Part shown: positions 1 through 6,733 of the stretch, in pieces
How the letters are laid out: each line of letters starts with the position of its first letter
Numbering within the stretch: the first letter of the stretch is position 1
Assembly (NCBI GenBank): GCA_017461285.1
Contig: JAFTYS010000010.1
Location: 1-17,647 of the forward strand
Direction: 5' to 3'
Length of the DNA: 17,647 nucleotides
Source: Bacteroidales bacterium
Lineage (GTDB): Bacteria; Bacteroidota; Bacteroidia; Bacteroidales; UBA932
Position numbers and translations under genes: made by a program
The notes under the pieces: generated by a model
The model's input: the letters and a program-made list of their open reading frames with translations, nothing else
Databases searched by the model: none
What the model was told of the DNA's origin: nothing

Positions 1-35
1 AGGCAGATGCTCTAAACCAACTGAGCTATGCTCCC
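1..35 (-). tRNA. tRNA, 5' part only (possibly tRNA-Val), cut by the window edge
   Basis: Read on the minus strand, the segment begins with acceptor strand GGGAGCA, then TA, a D-arm (GCTC, AGTTGGTTTA, GAGC), A, and the 5' half of an anticodon stem (TCTGC) ending at the loop bases CT. The anticodon itself lies outside the window. The 5' half resembles Bacteroidetes tRNA-Val(TAC), but tRNA-Ala has a similar 5' half, so the identity is a guess. It lies 5 bases downstream of the tRNA-Asp gene on the same strand and is probably cotranscribed with it. Confidence 0.75.
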
Positions 36-40
36 TTTTG

Positions 41-114
41 CGGTGCGGACGGGACTCGAACCCGCGACCCCCGGCGTGACAGGCCGGTATTCTAACCAGC
101 TGAACTACCGCACC
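41..114 (-). tRNA. tRNA-Asp (anticodon GTC)
   Basis: A complete cloverleaf reads on the minus strand. The acceptor strands GGTGCGG (108-114) and CCGCACC (42-48) pair fully, with discriminator G at 41. The D-arm holds AGCTGGTTAGA, the anticodon stem is CCGGC/GCCGG, and the loop is CTGTCAC with anticodon GTC (bases 78-80). The T-arm carries the invariant GGTTCGA. CCA is not encoded. It is the first gene of a leftward tRNA transcription unit that continues into the partial tRNA at the window edge. Confidence 0.96.
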
Positions 115-153
115 AATTTGTTCAGACTTATGCGTTTTTCTCAAACGCGGATG

Positions 154-184
154 CAAATGTACGCATTTTTTTGAAACCTGCAAA
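154..184 (-). promoter_or_regulatory. Bacteroidetes-type promoter for the tRNA unit
   Basis: On the minus strand a TTTG (-33 element, 181-184) is followed after exactly 19 bases by TACATTTG (154-161). This matches the TAnnTTTG -7 element of the primary sigma factor of Bacteroidetes. Transcription should start near 146-149, about 32-35 bases before tRNA-Asp. A small perfect inverted repeat, GCGTTT/AAACGC (132-137 and 143-148), lies at the start of the predicted leader. Confidence 0.75.
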
Positions 185-210
185 CTTTTTCGTGAAATTT
201 TACGAAAAAT

Positions 211-241
211 ACGAAAAAAGGCGGCATTTCCCGCCGCCTTT
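211..241 (-). terminator. Rho-independent terminator of hsp20
   Basis: A 9-bp stem AAAGGCGGC/GCCGCCTTT (217-225 and 233-241) with a 7-base loop is followed on the minus strand by TTTTTTCG. It starts 3 bases after the hsp20 stop codon. This is a classical intrinsic terminator separating hsp20 from the downstream tRNA unit. Confidence 0.9.
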
Positions 242-244
242 GCT

Positions 245-691
245 CTACTTGACCTCAATCACACGTTTCTCCTCCTCTACCTTTTCCTTTGCCGCCTTAG
301 GGATGACGATGTAAAGTATTCCGTTGTTTACATGTGCGTCGATCGCATCCTTGTCAGCATTGTCGGGGAGAAGAAGAGTCTGGCTGAACTTCGAGTACGA
401 GAATTCCTTCCTGAGGTATTTGCATTCCTTCTTGTCAGGGTCCTTGTCCTTGCAGCCGCAGCTGGTCTTTTCCATGTCGATGACAAGATTCCCGTCCTTG
501 TTGAGGTGGATCTTGAAGTCATCCTTGCACATTCCCGGTGCAGCCACTTCAATCTTGTATTCCTTGTCATTCTCCTTGACATTGATTGCCGGTGATGTGA
601 CTCCGACCTTTTCCAAGGTCCTGTTGTCAAAGAAATCGTTGAAGAAATCAGTCAGTCCGTACTGGCCGTTGAATCTTCTTGCTGGTAACAT
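245..691 (-). CDS. Hsp20/alpha-crystallin family small heat-shock protein
   Basis: This 148-aa protein is an ATP-independent holdase that binds unfolding proteins in the cytoplasm, as known for the family. The alpha-crystallin domain runs from about residue 33 to 145. It starts at SPAINVKENDKEY, contains the typical 'VAAPGM.KDDFKI' and 'KEFSYSKFSQTLLLP' stretches, and ends with 'NGILYIVIPK'. The C-terminal 'RVIEVK' supplies the I-x-V-type tail motif used in oligomer formation. Residues 76-90 form a charged insert with C78, C80 and C90, and C55 lies nearby. Bacteroidetes homologues often have a charged Lys/Glu loop here, so the cysteines are the unusual part. The start is ATG at 691, supported by an AGGAG 9 bases upstream. 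It is monocistronic, ending in its own terminator, and divergent from the TPR gene at 834. Confidence 0.95.
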   Translation of the reverse strand: MLPARRFNGQYGLTDFFNDFFDNRTLEKVGVTSPAINVKENDKEYKIEVAAPGMCKDDFKIHLNKDGNLVIDMEKTSCGCKDKDPDKKECKYLRKEFSYSKFSQTLLLPDNADKDAIDAHVNNGILYIVIPKAAKEKVEEEKRVIEVK

Positions 692-700
692 ATCTATAGT

Positions 701-705
701 CTCCT
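701..705 (-). promoter_or_regulatory. Shine-Dalgarno site of hsp20
   Basis: AGGAG on the minus strand lies 9 bases before the ATG at 691. Canonical Shine-Dalgarno sites are uncommon in Bacteroidetes, so this one fixes the start and suggests strong translation of the chaperone. Confidence 0.7.
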
Positions 706-731
706 ATCCGTTAAATTGTTTATATACTTCC

Positions 732-749
732 GCCTTGTCCATCCAAGGC
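732..749. repeat. Inverted repeat in the hsp20 / TPR-gene divergent spacer
   Basis: GCCTTG (732-737) and CAAGGC (744-749) form a perfect 6-bp inverted repeat with a 6-base spacer, 40 bases upstream of the hsp20 start. It could be an operator or a hairpin in the hsp20 leader. It is not the CIRCE (HrcA) sequence. Nothing else in the 142-base divergent spacer could be assigned; no full-consensus promoter was found for either gene. Confidence 0.35.
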
Positions 750-833
750 TACTGCATATTTGTCAATATTTATACCATTGCCAGTCATGTTCTGTTTTTA
801 ATGTGTATATTCGCAGAAACATCAGTCTTCATT

Positions 834-3278
834 ATGTTTAGGAAACATCTAGTATCAGCAATTCTTTCTTTTTGTGGATTTACTCTGTTCGCTCAGGTGG
901 ATCAGAGAGGCTCCGTGACATTGTACGATTCGGGTAATACTCCTCTTGCCGGGGTTCAGGTCACTGCATATGGAGCGCCTGCAACTGATACTGACCAAAA
1001 CGGCTCGTTTGTCCTTCGTTTCCCTGACAGGAAGCCAGGTATGACCGCATATACAGATCTTTATAAGAAGGGGTATGAGATAGTGAATCGTGATGAAGTG
1101 ACGCAGTTTGTTCTTTCGCAAAAAGCCTCGCTTAAGGCTGTCATGGCGCCGATAGGCACTGTTGAGTCCGTCAAGATGGAATATTATGGAATAGCGTCAG
1201 AGAACTATTCGAAGAAGTATTCGGCAGCGATGCATGAGATAAATGATCTGTACAGTGCGAGGATTATTGATGTTAAGCAGAGACGAGCGAAACTTGACTC
1301 TTTGAATCGTGAGTCGGAAATATATTGGGAAAAGCTGGAATATTATGCTGATAAATTCGCCAGGATAAATCCTGACGATGTGGCGGGTGTGGATAAAATG
1401 GCCTTGGAAGCAGTCCGCAGAGGGAATCTGGAAGGTGCGGTGCGCATATACGAAGATGCGCGCGTCGTTGAACAGGCGCTGGCCAAGCTTGAGGCCAATA
1501 AAGGTCTGGAAGAGGATGTTCAGGCATTAGCGCAGTCTCTTCAGAGATATTCTGACCTTTGTGCTATTGTAGGAGGATGGGAATGTCGCGATAAGTCAAT
1601 TGAGATAAAGAAGAAGATTGCCGAACTTTTTCCTGACGATTTTTATAAGGTCAAAGATTATATAGCGACTTTGTCCATTTACGACGATGATGTACTGATG
1701 TGGCATGACAGACTGGTTGAGCTCGCATCCGATGATTTCGAACTTGCAGATGCTGTTCATGGCAAGGGAGAGTTCATGAGGAAAAAAGGACGGTATATGG
1801 AGGCAATTGAACTATATTCTTCTTCTATCGACATATCTGCAAAATACGACGATTTCCTCCCTTCTTTATATTCTATGTTGCAAGCATTGATATCATCGAT
1901 ATATGTACTGGAGGTTCTGGGACAAAATGAAGAGGTATTGGAACAAGGACAGTTGGCACTGGATATCCTTGACGAAGTGGATATTGAGGAATTTGATATA
2001 TTTCGTCTTTCCGTAGCCAATTTTATGGTCAATACTTACTTTTCTATGAAGGAATGGAAGAAGTTCGAGGATATGTCAGCTTTCAGATATGACTTGATGA
2101 AAAAGATTGAAGCTTACGGTTTTGTAGAGATGGATGAAATGGATGCTGAATGCACGAGGCTGACTGATAAGATGAGGCTCGCAACAGTGTCTGGCGATCT
2201 GGAGGCCATGTATGACTATAATGAACAGTTGTTGAAGTTAATTGAAGTGTTATTTAAGAAAGATCCTGATCTTTATGTGTCTACCTATATTTCCATGCTT
2301 GAAGTAAAATATCAGAATGAGATCAATGAAAATCCATCCAAGTTCCTGTCTATTGCCGAAGGCTATGAGAGGTTTGTGCGTGATGAGATGCTTCCTAATC
2401 TTGGATATGTCGACAGGAATAAGGTCATGTATAACGTTGAGTATCTATATGTATGGTACTATCAGAAACATTCAATGTTTGAAGAGTCTTATCCTCATGT
2501 GATAAAGATGAATGAATATGCAGATGTTCTTGAAGATATGGATCTTTATAATAATTGCTATGCCGTAATTATGTCACGTTGCAAAAACGTAGAGATGCTG
2601 GTCCGTATGCAGGATGATGCATTGAAGGATGCAGTCTTGGAACTTGAGTCATTATATGCTTATGTCAAGAACATGCATGGCTTCAGTGATACTACGGCAG
2701 AAAGCGATATCGCCATAGGATACTATATGAGCGGAGAATATGAAATGGCCTTGGAATATTTGGAAATGGTCCGTAAGGAAAGGGAATCCACCTTGAAGGA
2801 ATTCCCGGATAATTTCGAACTTAAGGCAAACTTGTCTTCTACATATAACAATATTGCCGGATGTCTTTCCGGTCTTAGAAAAGACCGAGAAGCGCTAGCT
2901 GCAATGAAAAAGGCTATAGATATCCTGTCTGATCTGTATATTTTGCGTCCTACTTCGTATGGTACCAACTACTTCCAGTATCTTGGGAATGCCGTATCAT
3001 TGGCATATTGGGCGGGAAACAAGCGGCAGGCTGAGAAATATATTGAGGTACTTACTGAGCTTGGAAAGGACCTTGCCTCACGCGGAAAGACATTCAAGTC
3101 TCTGCCATATGCTGCAAAACTCATAAAGTACGATTACCTTCTGGCTACTGGACAAAATGTGAAGACAAGCGACTACAAGGACGTCCTTAGATATGTCCCG
3201 GGAACCCTTTCCAACGACTGGCTCCTCGTAAATCTTATCCGTTGGCGAAAGGCGAACGGAAGCCTGATGGATAGATAA
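834..3278 (+). CDS. Exported TPR-type protein with N-terminal carboxypeptidase-regulatory-like domain (814 aa)
   Basis: I do not recognise a named gene. ATG at 834 gives a good signal peptide (residues 1-20, MFRKHL..., ending LFA|Q), so the protein is probably periplasmic. It has no clear lipobox. Residues about 25-103 form a carboxypeptidase-regulatory-like beta-sandwich ('PLAGVQV', 'TDTDQNG', then YKKGYEI at 77-83). Residues about 125-175 are charged and probably helical or coiled-coil. The rest is alpha-helical with degenerate TPR-like repeats, such as 'GRYMEAIELY', 'GEYEMALEYL' and 'LRKDREALAAMKKAI', and holds no recognisable enzyme motif. The first 215 residues or so match the 354-aa protein encoded at 4380-5444. 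The stop lies 7 bases from the stop of the convergent TIR-like gene. Base composition is AT-rich compared with the genes to the right. An upstream in-frame ATG at 801 would bury the signal peptide and is less likely. Confidence 0.85.
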   Translation: MFRKHLVSAILSFCGFTLFAQVDQRGSVTLYDSGNTPLAGVQVTAYGAPATDTDQNGSFVLRFPDRKPGMTAYTDLYKKGYEIVNRDEVTQFVLSQKASLKAVMAPIGTVESVKMEYYGIASENYSKKYSAAMHEINDLYSARIIDVKQRRAKLDSLNRESEIYWEKLEYYADKFARINPDDVAGVDKMALEAVRRGNLEGAVRIYEDARVVEQALAKLEANKGLEEDVQALAQSLQRYSDLCAIVGGWECRDKSIEIKKKIAELFPDDFYKVKDYIATLSIYDDDVLMWHDRLVELASDDFELADAVHGKGEFMRKKGRYMEAIELYSSSIDISAKYDDFLPSLYSMLQALISSIYVLEVLGQNEEVLEQGQLALDILDEVDIEEFDIFRLSVANFMVNTYFSMKEWKKFEDMSAFRYDLMKKIEAYGFVEMDEMDAECTRLTDKMRLATVSGDLEAMYDYNEQLLKLIEVLFKKDPDLYVSTYISMLEVKYQNEINENPSKFLSIAEGYERFVRDEMLPNLGYVDRNKVMYNVEYLYVWYYQKHSMFEESYPHVIKMNEYADVLEDMDLYNNCYAVIMSRCKNVEMLVRMQDDALKDAVLELESLYAYVKNMHGFSDTTAESDIAIGYYMSGEYEMALEYLEMVRKERESTLKEFPDNFELKANLSSTYNNIAGCLSGLRKDREALAAMKKAIDILSDLYILRPTSYGTNYFQYLGNAVSLAYWAGNKRQAEKYIEVLTELGKDLASRGKTFKSLPYAAKLIKYDYLLATGQNVKTSDYKDVLRYVPGTLSNDWLLVNLIRWRKANGSLMDR

Positions 3279-3285
3279 TATTCTC

Positions 3286-4368
3286 TTATTTTCTCAGGAT
3301 TATCTTCCAAGGAGTGTCTTCCAGCACCGGCCCTGTAAAGTCCCATATCTGGTATCCATGCTTATATGCGGATACCCTCTGTTCCGGTTTCTGTACGGAT
3401 GCAGGAATAGCAATCGAAAAGTTTCCTGCGGCATCAGTTGCTGAAGAAATGCCGGCAACGCTTATTGTCACGCCTGATATCGGTTTGTTGTCTTCGTCCT
3501 TTACGGTTCCGAATAGACGTGACAGGCTATGGTCTCTGTACATGTCAATACTAATGTGTTTTGATAGATTCAATGTAGTGTCCACGGTTATGAATCCCTT
3601 TGCCGTAACAATAATCCTCGCTTTCTTACCCATATGTCGCCGATGTATTTCCTTGATGATGACTTCGTCCGAGGAATTGCGTATTTCAGCATTTTCAGTC
3701 CTGTCCGAATATGTCAATGTCATCGAAGCTCCCGGAAAATCTAGGCTTGAACCGGACGCATCGTTGATGCATACAGTAGATGTGACTGTCGTATAAAAGA
3801 ATACGGAAAGAAATGCCGCCAACGCTATGATGGCAGGAGTGAGTATTCCCAGAAGGAAGAATCTTCCGGTACGCTTGATGTCTACCGGGTCAGATTTTAT
3901 ATATCCTTCATTTTCAAGTATCTGTAACTGCTTGTCGAACTTTATCCTGAGATCGTTGTAATCAGAATAGATGTCACAGAAATGCCCGAGTCTTTCTTCG
4001 CAGTATTCCTTGAAGTCTGACAAAGAAGGATCTGCACCATCTTCCTTGAAATATACATATATTTTAGGCTTCCTGTACTTGTTTTCCTTGAATATTCCGG
4101 AAGCTATTTCAAGTTCTTCCTTCGTATATTGTCCAAGCCTGGTGTGGAAAAGGAAAATTACGATGTCGCACTGCCGTATGTATTCATTGTATCTATCTTG
4201 AAGCCTTGATCCGGCTATTGAACTGTCGAAGTCTTTCCAAGTTTTTTGGTCGAAGTCTATGTTCCGCTCTCTGTACAGTTTGTTCTTCTCGGAGAAGTAG
4301 AGGTCGAACATTTGCTTGTCTTGATCGAGCTCGGCTGATGATGCTATGAATATACGTACCTTCTTCAT
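3286..4368 (-). CDS. TIR-like domain protein with one membrane segment and periplasmic beta-sandwich domain (360 aa)
   Basis: Residues 1-150 resemble the TIR-like/DUF4062-type Rossmann-like families. They comprise a first strand VRIFIAS followed by SAELDQD, then 'TWKDFDSS', 'SRLQDRYNEYI', a hydrophobic strand CDIVIFLF, 'GQYTKEELEIA', and a later strand KIYVYFK. Glu 84/85/87 sit after a hydrophobic strand much as the catalytic glutamate does in TIR NADases; this mapping is inferred. Residues 170-192 are one transmembrane segment. With no signal peptide, the N-domain should be cytoplasmic and the C-part periplasmic. Residues 285-360 are a carboxypeptidase-regulatory-like domain ('KPISGVTI', 'TDAAGN', YKHGYQI at 335-341) related to those in both neighbours. 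It is the second gene of an operon, starting 11 bases after the stop of the short TPR-type paralogue. The exact family needs a profile search. The effector activity and ligand are unknown. Confidence 0.8.
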   Translation of the reverse strand: MKKVRIFIASSAELDQDKQMFDLYFSEKNKLYRERNIDFDQKTWKDFDSSIAGSRLQDRYNEYIRQCDIVIFLFHTRLGQYTKEELEIASGIFKENKYRKPKIYVYFKEDGADPSLSDFKEYCEERLGHFCDIYSDYNDLRIKFDKQLQILENEGYIKSDPVDIKRTGRFFLLGILTPAIIALAAFLSVFFYTTVTSTVCINDASGSSLDFPGASMTLTYSDRTENAEIRNSSDEVIIKEIHRRHMGKKARIIVTAKGFITVDTTLNLSKHISIDMYRDHSLSRLFGTVKDEDNKPISGVTISVAGISSATDAAGNFSIAIPASVQKPEQRVSAYKHGYQIWDFTGPVLEDTPWKIILRK

Positions 4369-4379
4369 CTTGTGTGCTG

Positions 4380-5444
4380 TTATAGATGTTGTTCTTTTCT
4401 GGTAATGAATTCCTTTTTCTCTGATATGAGGACATCTACCTTCCTGATCGCTTCTGTATTTACGTGTTGTCCGAATGTCTGTCTGAAGGATAACTCTACA
4501 GTTTTGATATCGTCAGAGTTTCTACAGTCCCTTATTATGGTTGCATATAATTCCAGAGACTGTTGCTCCCTGTTTCTATCGGCAAGCCATTCCGGATAGA
4601 TTAATCTGGCAGGAATGTCATTCTTTGCTGCCATCTTATTTATTAGAACTGCCAGCGAATCACATTTTTCATATTCGTTGAGTTTCTGATGCAGGCGGAA
4701 TTTGTTGATGACGGGTTCTAGAAGAACCATGATATCCTGTCGTGTTTCAAGGAGGGTACGGTGATTATCATCAATCTTTCCGCCGAGATTCATCCTTTCG
4801 TATATGGCTATTGCTTCAGATAGTCTGCCCTCCTGTACAAGTTCCAGCGCACTTCGTTCGTCTTCGTCAAGTTCGTCTGTGTTCAGACGTGCAAATCTGG
4901 ATGCATATTCTTCAACCAGTCTCTTATGTTGGCTTATTTCCATTGTTATGGAATCCATCTTGGCCGCGAACTCAATTTCAGACAGTCTGTCGGCTTCCCT
5001 TTCCTTCTTGAGACTTTCTATGACAGAAGCATACTGCTTCTCCATTTGCGTCATTCCTATTTTATGGTATTTCCTACGTAAGGCGTCGATTATATCCTTC
5101 CTGCCCAGTACGATCTTCAATGTGTCGTTTTCCGTGAGGTTCCATGTCTTGAGGATATGATTGTTGATAATTTCGAACCCATGTTTGTAGATTTCCGGTT
5201 TAATCAGAGGATCGCCGGGGAGTGCGGATGGATATTTCATCGTGAAGTATCCGTTCTGGTCGGAGTCAGTTGGAGCTGCACCAATGCTACGGATCTCCAC
5301 TCCGGGTATAGGCCTGCTGCCGCTGCTCATTTCCACAACAACACCTTTCTGTATGACCTGTGCTGAAAGGTGTGAGGATATGAAGCAGAAAAGAAGTATG
5401 TACAATTTGCCTCTCATCCCAACAAATATATGCTTTTTTTTCAT
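4380..5444 (-). CDS. Exported protein with carboxypeptidase-regulatory-like domain, short paralogue (354 aa)
   Basis: ATG at 5444 (MKKKHIFVGMRGK...) gives a signal peptide of about 28 residues ending HLSA|Q. A second ATG at 5417 would also leave a good signal peptide. A carboxypeptidase-regulatory-like domain follows (about 33-115, with 'PIPGVEI', 'TDSDQNG' and YKHGFEI at 86-92). Next comes a charged helical, probably coiled-coil region (about 118-180), then 'FARLN' and one TPR-like hairpin ('GRLSEAIAIYE'). The C-terminal helices to residue 354 have no recognised motif. Residues about 30-217 align with the 814-aa protein encoded at 834-3278, but here the long TPR array is absent. It is the first gene of an operon with the TIR-like membrane protein, and both proteins share the beta-sandwich module. 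It is probably periplasmic and could be the sensor or partner of the TIR-like protein; that role is inference. In-frame codons upstream of 5444 lack signal-peptide character and run into manA. Confidence 0.8.
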   Translation of the reverse strand: MKKKHIFVGMRGKLYILLFCFISSHLSAQVIQKGVVVEMSSGSRPIPGVEIRSIGAAPTDSDQNGYFTMKYPSALPGDPLIKPEIYKHGFEIINNHILKTWNLTENDTLKIVLGRKDIIDALRRKYHKIGMTQMEKQYASVIESLKKEREADRLSEIEFAAKMDSITMEISQHKRLVEEYASRFARLNTDELDEDERSALELVQEGRLSEAIAIYERMNLGGKIDDNHRTLLETRQDIMVLLEPVINKFRLHQKLNEYEKCDSLAVLINKMAAKNDIPARLIYPEWLADRNREQQSLELYATIIRDCRNSDDIKTVELSFRQTFGQHVNTEAIRKVDVLISEKKEFITRKEQHL

Positions 5445-5499
5445 TGTATGGAATAAATTTGTGTTTTTTGCGTAACTTCGTAAATTATTTGATTGCAAT

Positions 5500-6729
5500 A
5501 TGGAGAAGAAACTATATCCTTTTAAATTCATTCCGGTGGCATCGAAGAGGCCGTGGGGCGGCGATGCGCTGGTAAAGGTGATGGGAAAGAACTTCGTCGA
5601 GTGTGATGAAGAAGGCAATGAGGTGAAGCTTGGAGCAGACGTTAAGATCGGAGAAAGCTGGGAGCTTGCCGACATGGGCATCGAAGATTCTGTCGTAGCC
5701 GACGGATGGCTTGCCGGCAATACGATCAGCGAACTCATGGAAACCTATCTTGAGCGCATCGTCGGCGAGAAAGTCTATAATTATTATGGAAGACAGTTCC
5801 CGCTTCTGATCAAGTTCCTTGATATCAATGACAGGCTGTCTGTACAGGTCCATCCTGATGATGAAGTTGCAGCCGAAAGATATGATTCTCTCGGCAAGGC
5901 TGAGATCTGGTATGTTATGGACGCCAAGCCTGGCGCCAAGATCTTTGCCGGATTCAATAAGGAAATGAGTGCTCAGGAACTCTATGACAGGTGTAAGAAC
6001 GGTACAGTTGAGGAAGTGATGAATGTGATCACTCCCAGGAAAGGTGACTCCCTGCTGATCACTCCCGGTACTGTGCACGCGGCTGACGGCGGCATCCTGA
6101 TCGCCGAGATCCAGGAGTCATCCGACATGACTTTCCGCCTTTATGACTGGGGCCGCGAGTTCAATCCTGCGACTGCCCGACCTCTCCACCTTGAAGAGGC
6201 CATCGACATAATTGATTACCGCAAGTTCGATGATTCCCTTTTCCGCAAGGGTCCGCTTTGGGAGAAGGAGTGCCACTGTCACGATGACGAATGCCATTGC
6301 CATGAAGACAAGGTAGCAGAGACTCTGGCCGAGCGTCCGGAATTCTGTGCGACCAAGATAAATCTGACTGATCCTCTTCATATCTATACCGAGCAGTTCG
6401 AGAGCTTCATCGTATATATATGTGTCGAAGGAGCTGCCTCGATCCAGGTTCCGTCTAAGAACGCGAAGGGTGAGGACTGCATGGAGAACTATGAGTTCGC
6501 CAAAGGTGAGACCATCCTGGTGCCTGCCGAGATGCCGGATTTCTTCCTTGTGCCTCGTGACCGCTCTACTATTCTGCTGGAGGCAGTATGCCGTTCGGAG
6601 GAAGGTCCGGATGCATACATAGATCCAGAGACCGACGCATTCCTCGATGGCGAAGACTATGAAGGGCTTGAATCGGAGGAGGAAGCTTCGGCATCATCGG
6701 GATCCAGCCCGCTTAATTTCTTCAGCTGA
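5500..6729 (+). CDS. manA: Mannose-6-phosphate isomerase, class I (phosphomannose isomerase)
   Basis: The enzyme interconverts mannose 6-phosphate and fructose 6-phosphate in the cytoplasm. It feeds mannose into glycolysis or supplies GDP-mannose synthesis for surface glycans. Type I cupin signatures are clear: 'KRPWGG' near residue 16, 'GESWELAD' at 51, the zinc ligands Q116 and H118 in SVQVHPDD, E135 in 'GKAEIWYVM', and H193 in 'TPGTVHAADGG'. The substrate-binding R213 lies in 'TFRLYDWGR'. At 409 aa it is longer than compact ManA proteins (about 315-325 aa). The extra length includes a Cys/His insert at 258-268 (CHCHDDECHCH) and an acidic, serine-rich C-terminal tail from about 368. ATG at 5500 is the natural start. 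The S4-domain gene follows after 4 bases, so the two are probably cotranscribed. No full-consensus promoter was found in the 55-base divergent spacer. Confidence 0.95.
   Translation: MEKKLYPFKFIPVASKRPWGGDALVKVMGKNFVECDEEGNEVKLGADVKIGESWELADMGIEDSVVADGWLAGNTISELMETYLERIVGEKVYNYYGRQFPLLIKFLDINDRLSVQVHPDDEVAAERYDSLGKAEIWYVMDAKPGAKIFAGFNKEMSAQELYDRCKNGTVEEVMNVITPRKGDSLLITPGTVHAADGGILIAEIQESSDMTFRLYDWGREFNPATARPLHLEEAIDIIDYRKFDDSLFRKGPLWEKECHCHDDECHCHEDKVAETLAERPEFCATKINLTDPLHIYTEQFESFIVYICVEGAASIQVPSKNAKGEDCMENYEFAKGETILVPAEMPDFFLVPRDRSTILLEAVCRSEEGPDAYIDPETDAFLDGEDYEGLESEEEASASSGSSPLNFFS
6271..6312 (+). repeat. Imperfect 21-base tandem repeat inside manA encoding CHCH units
   Basis: Two adjacent 21-base units (6271-6291 and 6292-6312) match at 15 of 21 bases. 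They encode CHCHDDE and CHCHEDK, residues 258-271 of ManA. Most differences are silent third-position changes, which suggests an old duplication kept for its Cys/His content. Confidence 0.8.
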
Positions 6730-6733
6730 TCGT

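Noticed and set aside
1..114. tRNA genes as an integration site for a mobile element
   Set aside because: There is no integrase, no direct repeat of a tRNA 3' end and no transposase anywhere in the window. The tRNAs are separated from the accessory block by hsp20.
324..833. 5' extension of the open frame of the 814-aa protein
   Set aside because: The 170 codons before 834 lie largely antisense to hsp20. The signal peptide starts at ATG 834, which is a far better start.
5445..5738. 5' extension of the 354-aa exported protein
   Set aside because: It runs antisense into manA and lacks signal-peptide character. The real signal peptide begins at 5444 (or 5417).
6376..6729. A separate gene in the C-terminal part of manA
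   Set aside because: The second cupin-like part and acidic tail read through in one frame with ManA. The alternative frame at 6422-6622 is Arg/Ser-rich without motifs.
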